Below the pieces are notes generated by a model that saw nothing but the letters and a program-made list of their open reading frames with translations, was not told where the DNA came from and made no database searches. This document shows positions 28,177 to 38,480 of a stretch of 64,000 nt of DNA, piece by piece; the stretch's first letter is position 1; every line of letters starts with the position of its first letter. The stretch is from Desulfuromonas sp. TF (GTDB lineage: Bacteria; Desulfobacterota; Desulfuromonadia; Desulfuromonadales; ATBO01): positions 483,433-547,432 of the forward strand of contig NZ_KI421413.1 of NCBI RefSeq assembly GCF_000472285.1. The letters are read 5' to 3'. Both the position numbers and the translations under genes were made by a program.

Positions 28177-28299
28177 TATAGTATTTTCACTTCTTGGAAT
28201 AATTCGGTTTACACCTGATTTTCCTTGACCGGAACTGCAAAATTCCTTTACCTTTTCATTAACTTTAAGCATGAAGGTCTAAGGGTGTACAGTGTTGTG

Positions 28300-29112
28300 A
28301 TGAAACGTTTGCTCGTCGGCGATTTACGGGAAGAACTTCTTTCGACTCTAGAAGTCATTCTCAAGCACTGGGGCTACCGGGTCGTACTTTCCTCCCGCCC
28401 GGAGCAGCTCACTGAGTTTCTGCAGGAAACCTCACCGGATCTACTCATCATGGGTTCAAGACTCCTCGCCGACCAGGCTTCGCCATTATTTCAAGCGGTG
28501 GAATCCAGACTGACGGACGGAACAACCCCTCTGATCATCCTGCGAGATCGGGAGGCCGAAGACTCCCTGTCCGCCCCTCATGAAGTCCTTGAGGTCCCGG
28601 TGGACATTTTCGCCCTCTTCGCTCTGATTCAGAAGTACATAGAGCAACACCCCCGCAAAAACCTGCGTCTGACGGTCAAACTTCCCGGCATGTTCTGCTC
28701 CGGGGACAGGTGTCAGTTCGCCGAGGTGTTGAGCCTCAGTACCCAGGGCCTTTTTATCAAAACGGGGGTCCCGCTGGTGCTGGGAGATCGGCTCAGCGTG
28801 ATCGTTCCCCTCATGGGCATGAAGCAGGAACTCGAACTCGAAACCAGGGTAATCTACAGGGTCGAACCAAGTCCTGAAAATAATTATCTGCAGGGGGCGG
28901 GAATCGAATTCATCCCCATGGGCGAAGAGGCTGGAAAGGCTCTGAAGCGCTTCATTGAATACTGTTTCCTGGGCGAACTCTCGGCCAGCCAGAGGGGCTC
29001 TGAAGGGCTGGATCCCTCGCACCTGTATAATATTGCCCCCGAACTCACCCTCCGCTTGTCGAAAACGATTGACGGCTCGTCACCGCCATTGTCGGTTTAC
29101 TCGCCGAAGTAG
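28300..29112 (+). CDS. PilZ-domain protein with degenerate receiver domain
   Basis: A 270-residue protein. The N-terminal part (1-115) has the receiver fold (MKRLLVGDLREELLSTLEV; SPDLLIMGSRLL), but the phospho-Asp position is Gly (LLIMGS), so it is probably not phosphorylated. The C-terminal part (about 120-240) is a PilZ domain: RKNLRLTVKL, then SLSTQGLFIKT and QGAGIEFIPMGEE. PilZ domains usually bind cyclic di-GMP; the second-motif Asp/Asn is changed to Ser here, so binding is uncertain. The ATG at 28300 gives the conserved start; a longer frame begins at 28225. Confidence 0.8.
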   Translation: MKRLLVGDLREELLSTLEVILKHWGYRVVLSSRPEQLTEFLQETSPDLLIMGSRLLADQASPLFQAVESRLTDGTTPLIILRDREAEDSLSAPHEVLEVPVDIFALFALIQKYIEQHPRKNLRLTVKLPGMFCSGDRCQFAEVLSLSTQGLFIKTGVPLVLGDRLSVIVPLMGMKQELELETRVIYRVEPSPENNYLQGAGIEFIPMGEEAGKALKRFIEYCFLGELSASQRGSEGLDPSHLYNIAPELTLRLSKTIDGSSPPLSVYSPK

Positions 29113-29123
29113 GCCCGTAGCTC

Positions 29124-30299
29124 TTAAAGTTCCGGCAGCACACTCCTTCCGACCGAAAACTCAATCTCGAAAAGCTCAGCGATCGTCGCGGCCACGTCGG
29201 CGAAACTGTCCCGTTCACCCAAATCCGAACCTCGTCGCAGCCGGGGATGCCACGCCAGCAGGGGAACGTACTCGCGGGTGTGGTCCGTTCCGGGAGTCGT
29301 GGGGTCGCAACCGTGATCGGCCGTTATCAGGAGGAGATCTGAGGGCCGGAGTCTCTCCAGAAGCCGGGGTAGCCAGCCGTCGAATTCCTCCAGGGCGCGG
29401 CCGAAGCCCAACGGATCGAGGCGATGGCCGAAAAGCATATCGAAATCGACCAGGTTGGTGAAGACCATCCCTTTTTCCACTTTTTCAAGAGCCTCCAGAG
29501 TCCGCGCCATCCCCTCGGCATTGCTTCCCGTATAGACAAAATCCGTGACGCCTCGTCCGGCAAAAATATCCCGGATCTTCCCCACTCCGTAAACCCTGAG
29601 CCCCGCCCGTTGAAGGCTCTCCAGGATTGTCTCGGCAGTGGGCGGGAGGGAGAAGTCATGCCGTCGGGAGGTGCGGCGGAAATCGGCGGCACAGCTGCCG
29701 ATGAAGGGGCGGGCGATCACCCTGCCGACCCGATATGGATTGAGGATTCGGCGGGCGATCCTGCAGATCTCGTAGAGGCGGTCGACGGGAAAAATATCCT
29801 CATGCGCCGCGATCTGGAATACGGAATCGGCGCTGGTATAAACGATCGGCCGGCCGCTGCGCAGGTGCTCCTCGCCCAGATGGCGGAGGATGTCGGTACC
29901 GCTTGCGGCCACATTGCCAAGGGGCGAGCAGCCGGTTTCTCCGGCGAACGACTCAATGATCTCCCGTGGAAACCCTGCGGGATAGGTCGGAAACGGTTCG
30001 GCCTGGATGACACCGGCCAGTTCCCAATGACCCGTCGTGGTGTCCTTGCCGGCTGACAGCTCCCGCATTCTTCCGAATGCCGCTGCGGGAGAGGCCGCGG
30101 GAGAAACGCCCGGAAGAGGCAGAATATTTCCGAGGCCCAGCCGTTCCAGAGTCGGCAGTTGCAGACCGCCGCAGCACTGTACTACGTGCTTTAGGGTGTT
30201 AGCTCCGGCATCACCGTACCGGTCGGCATCAGGCAGTTCTCCCACTCCCACGCCATCCAGGGTGATCAGAACCACCCGGCGCCATTCATGGCATTTCAT
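29124..30299 (-). CDS. deoB: Phosphopentomutase
   Basis: A 391-residue alkaline-phosphatase-superfamily mutase that interconverts ribose/deoxyribose 1- and 5-phosphates. The start VVLITLDGVGVGELPDADRYGD binds metal and carries the family signature; KDTTTGHWE has the active Thr, and LLITADHGCDPTTPGTDHTRE is the C-terminal metal site. Its ATG overlaps the stop of deoC by four bases, so the two nucleoside-salvage enzymes are coupled. A longer frame to 30392 is rejected because of this overlap. Confidence 0.95.
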   Translation of the reverse strand: MKCHEWRRVVLITLDGVGVGELPDADRYGDAGANTLKHVVQCCGGLQLPTLERLGLGNILPLPGVSPAASPAAAFGRMRELSAGKDTTTGHWELAGVIQAEPFPTYPAGFPREIIESFAGETGCSPLGNVAASGTDILRHLGEEHLRSGRPIVYTSADSVFQIAAHEDIFPVDRLYEICRIARRILNPYRVGRVIARPFIGSCAADFRRTSRRHDFSLPPTAETILESLQRAGLRVYGVGKIRDIFAGRGVTDFVYTGSNAEGMARTLEALEKVEKGMVFTNLVDFDMLFGHRLDPLGFGRALEEFDGWLPRLLERLRPSDLLLITADHGCDPTTPGTDHTREYVPLLAWHPRLRRGSDLGERDSFADVAATIAELFEIEFSVGRSVLPEL

Positions 30300-30964
30300 T
30301 TTATCCCGTCCCGATCCTGCCATTGCTCTAATATCTTCACCCCGGCGCTGGTCCCGACCCGGGAGGCTCCGGCTTCGATCATGGCATGGCACCCTTCCCA
30401 GTCCCGTATTCCCCCCGCGGCCTTGACGCCGATCCGCCCCTTTGCAGCCCCGGCCAGCAATCGCACGTCAGCGACGGTGGCCCCCCCTGCCGCGAAACCG
30501 GTGGAGGTCTTGACATATCCGCCCCCCCCCCGCACCACGCACTCAACGAGAGCCTCCTTCAGGGGCAATGGGAGACAGCAGCATTCAATGATCACCTTGA
30601 CCAAGGCTCCCCGGGCCGCCTCGACCACCTGCCGGATCTCCCCTTCAACCTCTTCCAGACGGCCGCTCAGGACGGCACCGAGGTGGATCACCATGTCGAG
30701 TTCCGTCGCTCCTGCGGCGACCGCGCGGGAAGACTCGAAGGCCTTTACGGCCGTAGGAACATAGCCGAAGGGAAACCCGACCACGGTCCCAGTGGCTATT
30801 TCTGAACCGTACAGCAGATCGGCGGCCAGAGGAACAAAGACGGGCGGCACGCACACGCTGGCGAAGCCGAACTCCACCGCCTCTTCGCAAAGAGCACGAA
30901 TCTGGTCTGCGGTGGTTTCCGGCTTAAGAAGGGTATGGTCGATGTATGGGGCGGGGGAAGTCAC
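30296..30964 (-). CDS. deoC: Deoxyribose-phosphate aldolase
   Basis: A 222-residue class I aldolase that splits 2-deoxyribose 5-phosphate into acetaldehyde and glyceraldehyde 3-phosphate. The N-terminal IDHTLLKPETT, the Schiff-base lysine in YVKTSTGF and the second lysine in GVKAAGGIRD are all present. The start is GTG, overlapping the argJ stop (GTGA), and its own stop overlaps deoB. It stands in the middle of the argJ-deoC-deoB run. Confidence 0.95.
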   Translation of the reverse strand: MTSPAPYIDHTLLKPETTADQIRALCEEAVEFGFASVCVPPVFVPLAADLLYGSEIATGTVVGFPFGYVPTAVKAFESSRAVAAGATELDMVIHLGAVLSGRLEEVEGEIRQVVEAARGALVKVIIECCCLPLPLKEALVECVVRGGGGYVKTSTGFAAGGATVADVRLLAGAAKGRIGVKAAGGIRDWEGCHAMIEAGASRVGTSAGVKILEQWQDRDGIK

Positions 30965-32160
30965 GTTCTATACGCCGCGTTGCATTTGACATAATCGTAG
31001 GTCAGATCGGAGGTGTAGTAGAAGGCCTCACCCTCGCCGAGATGCAGATCGACCGTGACGGCGAATTCGGGCTTTTTGAGAACCTCGGTCGCCCGGGTTT
31101 CCGTCTCCTTGCCGGTGCCAAGGCCGCCCTGAACCACCAGGACGTCGTCAAAGAAGATTTCGATCCGGTCCGGGTCGACCTGGGCTCCCGAATAGCCGAC
31201 GGCGGCTATGATCCGGCCCCAGTTGGCGTCTTCCCCGAAAAAGGCCGTTTTCACCAGACTGGAAGTGGCGATGCTGCGTGCGGCGAGACGGCCTTCGCTG
31301 TCGCTGGCGGCTCCCCGGACCAACACATGAACCACTTTGGTTGCCCCTTCCCCGTCGCGGACGATCATTTTGGCCAGGTCGAGCAAAACTCCTTCGAGGC
31401 CCCGGCTGAAATCGTCGCCCGCCGCTGTGCCGCCGCGGATCTCCTCATTGTCAGCCAGTCCGTTAGCCAGGACCAGAACCATGTCGTTGGTGGACGTATC
31501 GCCGTCCACCGTAATGCTGTTGAAGGACCGGTCCGCTCCCCGCTTCAAGGTTTCGGCGAGAAATCCCGGCTCAACGCGGGCATCGGTCAGAATGAAGGCG
31601 AGCATGGTGGCCATGTCGGGATGGATCATTCCAGCCCCTTTGGCCAAGCCCAGCACTCGGTAGGAGACATCCCCCACCCTGCCCTCGGCAACGGAAACCT
31701 TGGGAAAGGCGTCGGTGGTCATGATCGCCTCGGCCACCGCCGCAGCCCTGTCAGCCTGAAGATCGGCAGCCAGCAGGGGAACGTGGCGCTCGAATTTCTC
31801 CATCGGCAGGTTCACTCCGATCACTCCAGTGGAGGAAACCGCCACCAGGTCCTCCGACACGCCCAGGGCGTGTGCCGCCAGTTCGCCGGTGCGCAGGGCA
31901 TCCCTGAGCCCCTGCTCTCCGGTACAGGCGTTGGCGTTGCCGCTGTTGACAATCACCGCCTGACAGCTTCCATGGCGTATGCGGGGAGCGGAAACCACCA
32001 CCGGCGCCGCTACGACCTTGTTGGTTGTAAAAACCCCGGCACAACAGGCCGGAACCTCGGAATAAATCATCGCCATGTCGGGCTTGCCGGATTTCTTGAT
32101 CCCCGCCGACCGGGCGGAGAATTTGAACCCGCGAACCTTGATGCTTTCCTGTTTAGACAT
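30961..32160 (-). CDS. argJ: Glutamate N-acetyltransferase / amino-acid acetyltransferase
   Basis: A 399-residue ArgJ, which moves the acetyl group from N-acetylornithine to glutamate in arginine biosynthesis and may also use acetyl-CoA. The autocleavage site lies in VSSTGVIGVNLP, where Thr becomes the N-terminal nucleophile of the beta chain; VNSGNANACTGEQG and the C-terminal DLTYDYVKCNAAYRT are family blocks. The ATG at 32160 replaces a longer frame from 32220. Its end overlaps deoC. A short GNAT acetyltransferase at 36287 could supply the first acetyl group. Confidence 0.95.
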   Translation of the reverse strand: MSKQESIKVRGFKFSARSAGIKKSGKPDMAMIYSEVPACCAGVFTTNKVVAAPVVVSAPRIRHGSCQAVIVNSGNANACTGEQGLRDALRTGELAAHALGVSEDLVAVSSTGVIGVNLPMEKFERHVPLLAADLQADRAAAVAEAIMTTDAFPKVSVAEGRVGDVSYRVLGLAKGAGMIHPDMATMLAFILTDARVEPGFLAETLKRGADRSFNSITVDGDTSTNDMVLVLANGLADNEEIRGGTAAGDDFSRGLEGVLLDLAKMIVRDGEGATKVVHVLVRGAASDSEGRLAARSIATSSLVKTAFFGEDANWGRIIAAVGYSGAQVDPDRIEIFFDDVLVVQGGLGTGKETETRATEVLKKPEFAVTVDLHLGEGEAFYYTSDLTYDYVKCNAAYRT

Positions 32161-32268
32161 ATACCACCCCAACCAGAACAATGGTCCCGGATCCCCGGAT
32201 CCCGAGTCCAAAAATCTCACACCCTTTTATTGGATCTTAGGCCTTGGACCCGAGACCTTGGCCTGCCT

Positions 32269-34962
32269 TTATCTGCCGCAGCATTTCTTGTATTTTTGAC
32301 CGCTGCCGCAGGGACAGGGATCATTGCGTCCGACTTTCTCCTCATCCCTGGTCATCGGCTTTTTCGTTTGATCTTCTCCTCCCCCGACCCGGTTGAGGAC
32401 AAGGCGCCGCCGGCGCTGCTCGGCCTCCATGCGGGCGACGTCATCCTCCTTGGCCAACTGAATACGGAAGAGCTTCTGGATGACCTCCTGGCGGATCCGG
32501 CCCATCATTTCCATGAAAAGTCCGAAGGCCTCCTTCTTGTACTCTTGTTTGGGATTGCGCTGCCCATAGCCGCGCAGGCCGATCCCTTCCTTTAGATGAT
32601 CGATGGAGAGGAGATGATCCTTCCATTGAGAGTCGATGGTCTGCAGGAGCAGCACCTTCATCAGATGGTCCATCACCGGTGTGGTGAATTCCTCTTCCTT
32701 CTCGGCCAGGCGTGCAGCAACCTGTTCCTTGAGAATTTCTTCCAGCGCCTCCGGCTTGCCAATGCTTGAGAGATCCTCCGGAAACCGGGGCTGGATATTA
32801 AACTGGTTGTAGAAATCCTCGGCCAGACTGCCCCAGTTCCAATCGGTGGGAGGGGTCTTTTCGGGACAGAAGGTGGCGACCATGTCCTCGGCGGTTTCGG
32901 CGATGATTCCTTCGATGGTCTCGCGGATGTTTTTCCCGGCCAGAACCTCCTTGCGCTGAGTGTAAATGACCTCGCGCTGTTTATTCATGACATCGTCGTA
33001 TTCGATGAGATGCTTGCGGATCTCGAAGTTGTGCCCTTCGACCTTCTTCTGGGCATTCTCGATGGCCTTGGATATCATGCCGTGCTCGATCGGCTCGCCT
33101 TCGGGAATCTTGAGCTTATCCATCACGTAAGCCACCCTCTGGGAACCGAAGATCCGCAGCAGATCGTCTTCGAGGCTCATATAGAACCGACTCGCCCCGG
33201 GGTCACCCTGACGGCCGGCGCGGCCTCGCAACTGGTTGTCTATGCGGCGCGACTCATGGCGTTCGGTGCCCAGGATGTACAGTCCGCCCGTCTCGATGAC
33301 CTCGGCCTTTTCCGCCTCGCAGATCCGATGATACTTCTCCAGTGCCTGATCGTATGCGGCCTCGGGGTCATCGGACGTTGCCGACTCTCTGGTCGCCAGC
33401 ATCTCAGCGTTGCCGCCAAGAACAATGTCGGTGCCTCGGCCGGCCATATTGGTTGCGATGGTCACGGCCCCCTTGCGCCCGGCCTGCGCCACGATCTCCG
33501 CCTCTTTTTCGTGATGCTTCGCATTGAGGACCGTGTGGGGGATCCCGCGCTTGCGCAGCATCTCCGAAAGGGTCTCCGAATGTTCGATGGAGATGGTCCC
33601 TACCAGAACAGGCTGTCCACTCTTGTGGGTTTCCAGGATATCCTCGATGACCGCCTTGAACTTCTCCTTCTCGGTCTTGTAGATCACGTCGGCGCGGTCA
33701 ATGCGAATCATCGGTCGGTTGGTGGGGATGATCATGACTTCCAGCTTGTAGATTTCGCTGAATTCGGCCGCCTCGGTATCGGCGGTCCCGGTCATGCCGG
33801 AGAGCTTCTCGTACATGCGGAAGTAATTCTGGAAGGTGATGGTGGCCAGGGTCTGGTTTTCGCTCTCGATTTTGACCCCTTCCTTGGCCTCCACCGCCTG
33901 ATGCAAACCGTCGCTCCAGCGCCGTCCCGGCATCAGACGACCGGTAAACTCATCGACGATCATCACCTCGCCGTCCTTGACCACGTAGTCCACGTCCCGC
34001 CTGAACAGGGCATGAGCCTTCAGAGCCTGGTTGACGTGATGAAGGATCTCGATATTGCTGGGCTCGTAGAGGTTTTCCACGCCCATCAGTTTTTCGACCT
34101 TTGCCACACCCTCTTCCGTGAGAGTGGCGCTCCTGGCCTTTTCGTCGACAGTAAAATCTCCGGTGTATTCCTTGACCGTCTGACCGATTTTACCATCGCG
34201 GTGCTCGATCAATTCCCCCTTCTTGAGCATGGGAATTACCCGGTTCACCGCATAATAGAGTTCGCTGGATGCTTCGCTCGGACCGGAGATGATCAGCGGC
34301 GTACGGGCCTCGTCGATAAGAATAGAGTCGACTTCGTCGACGATGGAGAAGTGGTGTTCCCGCTGCACATAGTCCGCGAGATCAAATTTCATGTTGTCGC
34401 GCAGGTAATCGAATCCGAATTCATTGTTGGTGCCATAGGTGATATCGCAGCCGTAAGCTTCCTTGCGCTGCTTGTCGGTGAGCCCGTGCACGATGACGCC
34501 GACCGTGAGCCCCAAAAACCGGTGGATCTGTCCCATCCATTCCGAATCGCGCTGGGCCAGATAGTCGTTGACGGTGATGACATGCACCCCTCTGCCGGTC
34601 AGTGCATTCAGATAGGAAGGGAGAGTCGCCATGAGCGTTTTACCTTCGCCGGTTCTCATTTCAGCGATCTTGCCGGCGTGAAGAACCATGCCCCCGATGA
34701 GCTGGACATCGAAATGGCGCATCCCCAGCACCCGCCTGGCGGCCTCGCGAACAACCGCAAAGGCTTCGGGGAGGAGGCTGTCCAGGGACTCTCCCTCTTT
34801 CAGGCGACGACGGAATTCGATTGTCTTTTCCTGAAGGGCCTGATCGGAAAGAGATTCGATCTGCGCCTCCAGGGCGTTAATCCTGTCGACCTGCGGCTGC
34901 AAGCGCTTGAGTTCCCGATCATTTTTACTTCCTAAAACTTTTTTCAGCAAAGGGCCGATCAT
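32269..34962 (-). CDS. secA: Preprotein translocase ATPase SecA
   Basis: An 897-residue SecA, the motor that drives unfolded preproteins through SecYEG. Walker A is MRTGEGKT, the DEAD-like part includes [20 protein letters not shown], and [14 protein letters not shown] and [10 protein letters not shown] lie in the second motor domain. The C-terminus has the zinc SecB/phospholipid-binding motif [21 protein letters not shown] lies eight bases before the ATG at 34962, so the longer frame from 35004 is rejected. The length is normal. Confidence 0.97.
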   Translation of the reverse strand: MIGPLLKKVLGSKNDRELKRLQPQVDRINALEAQIESLSDQALQEKTIEFRRRLKEGESLDSLLPEAFAVVREAARRVLGMRHFDVQLIGGMVLHAGKIAEMRTGEGKTLMATLPSYLNALTGRGVHVITVNDYLAQRDSEWMGQIHRFLGLTVGVIVHGLTDKQRKEAYGCDITYGTNNEFGFDYLRDNMKFDLADYVQREHHFSIVDEVDSILIDEARTPLIISGPSEASSELYYAVNRVIPMLKKGELIEHRDGKIGQTVKEYTGDFTVDEKARSATLTEEGVAKVEKLMGVENLYEPSNIEILHHVNQALKAHALFRRDVDYVVKDGEVMIVDEFTGRLMPGRRWSDGLHQAVEAKEGVKIESENQTLATITFQNYFRMYEKLSGMTGTADTEAAEFSEIYKLEVMIIPTNRPMIRIDRADVIYKTEKEKFKAVIEDILETHKSGQPVLVGTISIEHSETLSEMLRKRGIPHTVLNAKHHEKEAEIVAQAGRKGAVTIATNMAGRGTDIVLGGNAEMLATRESATSDDPEAAYDQALEKYHRICEAEKAEVIETGGLYILGTERHESRRIDNQLRGRAGRQGDPGASRFYMSLEDDLLRIFGSQRVAYVMDKLKIPEGEPIEHGMISKAIENAQKKVEGHNFEIRKHLIEYDDVMNKQREVIYTQRKEVLAGKNIRETIEGIIAETAEDMVATFCPEKTPPTDWNWGSLAEDFYNQFNIQPRFPEDLSSIGKPEALEEILKEQVAARLAEKEEEFTTPVMDHLMKVLLLQTIDSQWKDHLLSIDHLKEGIGLRGYGQRNPKQEYKKEAFGLFMEMMGRIRQEVIQKLFRIQLAKEDDVARMEAEQRRRRLVLNRVGGGEDQTKKPMTRDEEKVGRNDPCPCGSGQKYKKCCGR

Positions 34963-35112
34963 CAATAGGGCTCCTGAAGTTTTTTGGGGAAAAACAGCAG
35001 ACAAAGGTCTGAAAGGGGGTGATGTACCTGCTTCAAAGGGTGGAATTTTACCACAAGAAATGTGAGGCCCACAAGGATAAAGACGGATGGCGCCGGGCGC
35101 TTCCCAAAAGCA

Positions 35113-35137
35113 AAAGCCCCGGATTAACCGGGGCTTT
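35113..35137 (-). terminator. Rho-independent terminator after the M23 peptidase gene
   Basis: A 10-base-pair perfect stem AAAGCCCCGG / CCGGGGCTTT with loop ATTAA. Read on the minus strand it is followed by TTTTGCTTTT, as expected for the gene ending at 35159. Confidence 0.88.
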
Positions 35138-35158
35138 GAAAAGATTCCTGTTTACGAT

Positions 35159-36028
35159 TCAGAGATATTTTCTCGGATTGAGCGGCACGCCGTTGCGCCG
35201 CACTTCGTAATGAAGATGTGAACCGGTGGAACTGCCGGTATTCCCCACGGCGGCGATCTTGTCCCCCCTCTTGATCCGCTGGCCGACTTTCACGAAAATC
35301 TTGGAATTATGGGCGAAGTAGGTCTTGTATCCGTAACCGTGGTCGATGATGACAAGCTTGCCGTAACCCGGAGCGGTCTCAGCCTTGCTGATGATTCCGT
35401 CAGCGGTGGCAAAGACGGGAGTTCCCGTCCGGGCAGCCACATCGAGACCTTCGTGCATCTTTCGCTTGCCGGTGAAGGGAGAATTGCGCATGCCGAAATC
35501 GGAGGTCACCCACCCCTTGATCGGCCAACCCTGTGGCTTGGCGGCAAGGAGGGAACGCTGATCGTTGAGAACGCCGCGAATTTCCTCCTGGCTTTCCCGC
35601 CGCAGATCGATGGCCTGGCGGATCTCATCGATACGCTGCTGGAGATCGGAAAAACGGGAAGCCGCATCCTCTTCCGCGGGTCCGCCAATCCCTGCGAGGG
35701 CCTCCGCCCTGGGAGGAGAGAGCTGCGCCATGACCCGGACCTTGGCGTCGTTCTGGGCGAGCACCACCATCTCCTTACGCAAGCCGTCGAGACTGGCTGC
35801 TAAGCTTTGCACCTCCTGCTGCTGTGCATTGCTCTGGGCCTGCAGACGATGTAGCTCCTGTCGATCGATATTCGTTCGGATGTAATCGACAAGCAGCAAC
35901 GAGACCGCAAGGAGCAGAATGCTTCCAGCGGTAATCACTCCCTGAAGAGCGCCTCTTTTGATGCTGAAGCGCCGGACCCGGTGGGAGCCCTCAGGGATAA
36001 TGAGAACGGTAAACTTCTTGGCGGCCAA
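35159..36028 (-). CDS. M23-family (LytM-type) murein peptidase, membrane anchored
   Basis: A 289-residue envelope protein. A cytoplasmic basic N-terminus (KKFTVLIIPEGSHRVRRFSIKRG) is followed by one transmembrane helix (about 28-48), a coiled coil (about 55-160) and the M23 domain, with zinc and catalytic residues in HEGLDVAARTGTPV and HLHYEVRRNG. It should cut, or regulate cutting of, peptidoglycan cross-links in the periplasm. The start is taken as TTG at 36028 because GGGAGG precedes it; the frame opens earlier at 36064. The gene has its own promoter and terminator. Confidence 0.9.
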   Translation of the reverse strand: MAAKKFTVLIIPEGSHRVRRFSIKRGALQGVITAGSILLLAVSLLLVDYIRTNIDRQELHRLQAQSNAQQQEVQSLAASLDGLRKEMVVLAQNDAKVRVMAQLSPPRAEALAGIGGPAEEDAASRFSDLQQRIDEIRQAIDLRRESQEEIRGVLNDQRSLLAAKPQGWPIKGWVTSDFGMRNSPFTGKRKMHEGLDVAARTGTPVFATADGIISKAETAPGYGKLVIIDHGYGYKTYFAHNSKIFVKVGQRIKRGDKIAAVGNTGSSTGSHLHYEVRRNGVPLNPRKYL

Positions 36029-36086
36029 AACGACCCTCCCGTCAAAACACACAAAAAAAAACAAATCCTCGAGCGGACCTTTAAAC

Positions 36087-36115
36087 TAATAAAGGATAGA
36101 GTATTTATCTGTCAA
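36087..36115 (-). promoter_or_regulatory. Sigma-70 promoter of the M23 peptidase gene
   Basis: On the minus strand, TTGACA and TTATTA are separated by 17 bases, about 60 bases before the TTG start. Confidence 0.65.
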
Positions 36116-36286
36116 GTTTTTTGACCACGATTTTATTGTACGAAATAGAACAAAAAAACTCTTTTATTCAAAAGACAGGCATGCGAAATGCGGCCTTTTC
36201 CAAGCCTTGTGAAGTAAAAACGACGAAGAAAATGCGGACCAATCCTCGGATTTTTCGTAATGAAAGCAAGCACATGACCAGATCTT

Positions 36287-36736
36287 CTATAAATTGAGGA
36301 TCATGGCAATCTCGTCGCACTCGGGAAACTTGACGCACTTCATGCAGTCGCCCCAGATCTTTTGCGGCAGCTCTGATTTTTCGATTTCGTGGAATCCGAA
36401 TTTTTCGAAAAAACCGGGTTTGTAGGTCAGTGCGAATACTCTTTTGAGACCAAGCTGCCGGGCTTCCTCAAGACAGGTCTCCACAAGCCGGCGGCCGACT
36501 CCCCGTCCCTCCTCCCCTGCGGCCACCGCGAGGGAACGTACTTCGGCCAGATCTTCCCAGCAGATATGCAGGCAGACCGTCCCGATAACCGAACCGTTCG
36601 ATTCAAAGACATGAAAATCGCGAATCGCTTCATAGATTTCCGAAAGGGAGCGGGAGAGCATCAGACCCTCCCGCGCATAGGTTATGAGCAGCTTGTGGAT
36701 GGCCTTGGCATCGTGAATTCCGGCTCTGCGGATCAT
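36287..36736 (-). CDS. Short GNAT acetyltransferase, possible N-acetylglutamate synthase
   Basis: A 149-residue GNAT enzyme: MIRRAGIHDAKAIHKLL at the start and the acetyl-CoA loop VAAGEEGRGVGRRLVETCL, which fits the R/QxxGxG/A pattern. The C-terminus carries a Cys cluster (WGDCMKCVKFPECDE). Short proteins of this kind act as N-acetylglutamate synthases (ArgA-like, without the kinase domain) in several bacteria. That role would complement ArgJ, but it is inferred. Its ATG overlaps the recN stop by four bases. Confidence 0.82.
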   Translation of the reverse strand: MIRRAGIHDAKAIHKLLITYAREGLMLSRSLSEIYEAIRDFHVFESNGSVIGTVCLHICWEDLAEVRSLAVAAGEEGRGVGRRLVETCLEEARQLGLKRVFALTYKPGFFEKFGFHEIEKSELPQKIWGDCMKCVKFPECDEIAMILNL

Positions 36737-38421
36737 GGTATTTCCCCTTGGGCAATGGTGCGACCGGAGAGGTCGATCAGTTCGCGGGCGTGTTCCAGGG
36801 TGCGCTCGGTGACGCGGGCACCGCCGAGCATCCTGGCCATCTCCCGGGTCCGCTCCTCCCCCGACAGCAGGGTCAGAGCAGTGATGGTGCGCCCATCTTC
36901 CTCCCGCTTCTCCACCCGGTAATGCCTATCGGCAAAGGCAGCCACCTGGGGAAGATGGGTAATGCAGAGGACCTGCCGGCCGGAGGCCACGTCGCGCAAT
37001 TTCTCACCTACGGCTGTGGCGGCGACGCCGCCGATGCCGGCATCGACTTCGTCAAAGATCAGAGTCGAAACAGTATCGCCTTCCGGAGCGGCCCGCTTGA
37101 GGGCCAGCATGATACGTGACAATTCGCCCCCCGAAGCGATTCGGGCAAGTGGCTTGGGCTCTTCGCCCGGATTGGGAGCGAGAAAGAATTCGCCCTGTTC
37201 GAGACCGCGGGAGCCCGGTTCGGAAAGGGGTGTGAGACGCACCTCGAAGCGGGCTCTTGGCATGGCCAGATCCTTGAGCTCCGCTTCCACCCTGCGGCAC
37301 AGTTCCCCTCCCCCTTCCCGGCGCAGGCGGGAGAGGACGGTTCCGCTCTCGACCAGTTTCGCCCGTACCTCCTCTAATTTTTTCCGCACCCCGGTTCTGG
37401 CGGCATCGAGATCGCTGAGATCCTCGATCTCCCGGTCGATGGAACTCTGGTATTCGATGATTCCTTCCAGGGTCGGGGCGTATTTGCGCTTCAATCGGGC
37501 AAGCAGAGCCAGCCGCTCCTCCACCTCGTTCTGGCGCCCCGGTTCGAAAGCGAGCCTGCCGGCGTAATCCCGCAGCTGCATCGCCACATCCTCCAGGGCA
37601 TACAGAGAGCTGCGGGTCGTCTCGGCCAGCTGTCCCAGCAGAGGCTCGACGGCAGCCACCCCCTCCAGACCGGCGGCGACAGCCTCCACGCGTTCGTTGA
37701 CCGCGCCCTCCTCCCCGTAGAGGATGTCATACCCTCCCCGGGCGGCGGCGGCGAGACGTTCGACATTCTGAAGTCGCAGGCGCTCGGCCGTCAGTTCCTC
37801 ATCTTCGCCGGACCGCAGAGCAGACTCAGCGATCTCCCGGCTCTGATAGGTCAGCAGGTCAAGGCGCTGCTGCCGCTCACGTTCGGCCTCTTCCAACTGC
37901 TTCAGCCTCTCTGTCAGCTGCCTGGCTTCCCGGTAATGCCTCCGATAGGTCTCGAGAACCTCTTCCAGACCCGCAAATCGGTCCAGAAGGAACAGGTGGG
38001 TATCGGGCCGCTGGAGACTCTGATGCTCGTGCTGCCCATAGATGTTCATCAGCCTGCCGGCCCAGCCCTGGAGCTGAGCAAGGGTAGCCAGAGAACCATT
38101 GAGATAGATGCGGTTTTTTCCCGAACGGCTGACCACCCTCTTGATTACCATCTCGTCACCCTCTTCGAACCCGGCCTCCGCCAGTTCCCGGCGCAGCCCG
38201 GACTGATGAGAGATGTCCAACAGCGCCTCGACGGTCGCTGTCTCCTCGCCGGTCCGGATGAGGTCCGGCCGGGCCCGGTCTCCGAGAAGAAGCCCCACGG
38301 CATCGATGATGATCGATTTCCCCGCGCCCGTTTCCCCGGTCAGGATGTTGAATCCCGAGCCGAACGTGACATGAAGCCGGTCGATGATGGCGAAATTGGT
38401 GATGATGAGATCGGTCAGCAT
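36733..38421 (-). CDS. recN: DNA repair protein RecN
   Basis: A 562-residue SMC-like ATPase for double-strand break repair. The N-terminal head begins MLTDLIITNFAIIDRLHVTFG with Walker A GETGAGKS (29-36). Central coiled coils run from about 155 to 380, and the C-terminal head has LARIASGGELSRIMLALK (signature) and TLIFDEVDAGIGG (Walker B). The length is normal. It lies between nadK upstream and the GNAT gene downstream on one strand. Confidence 0.96.
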   Translation of the reverse strand: MLTDLIITNFAIIDRLHVTFGSGFNILTGETGAGKSIIIDAVGLLLGDRARPDLIRTGEETATVEALLDISHQSGLRRELAEAGFEEGDEMVIKRVVSRSGKNRIYLNGSLATLAQLQGWAGRLMNIYGQHEHQSLQRPDTHLFLLDRFAGLEEVLETYRRHYREARQLTERLKQLEEAERERQQRLDLLTYQSREIAESALRSGEDEELTAERLRLQNVERLAAAARGGYDILYGEEGAVNERVEAVAAGLEGVAAVEPLLGQLAETTRSSLYALEDVAMQLRDYAGRLAFEPGRQNEVEERLALLARLKRKYAPTLEGIIEYQSSIDREIEDLSDLDAARTGVRKKLEEVRAKLVESGTVLSRLRREGGGELCRRVEAELKDLAMPRARFEVRLTPLSEPGSRGLEQGEFFLAPNPGEEPKPLARIASGGELSRIMLALKRAAPEGDTVSTLIFDEVDAGIGGVAATAVGEKLRDVASGRQVLCITHLPQVAAFADRHYRVEKREEDGRTITALTLLSGEERTREMARMLGGARVTERTLEHARELIDLSGRTIAQGEIP

Positions 38422-38480
38422 AAAATCCTAGCTGTAGGCTGAAAGCAAGCTGTAAACTGCAAGCTGTCTGTCTTCCGGCC

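Noticed and set aside
30946..32595. Plus-strand open frame of 549 codons across argJ and the secA end
   Set aside because: It covers two conserved genes on the other strand and has no domain; a shadow.
33010..34935. Long plus-strand open frame (641 codons) opposite secA
   Set aside because: It is the antisense of a clear secA with all motifs; the translation has no recognisable domain and reflects high-GC codon bias.
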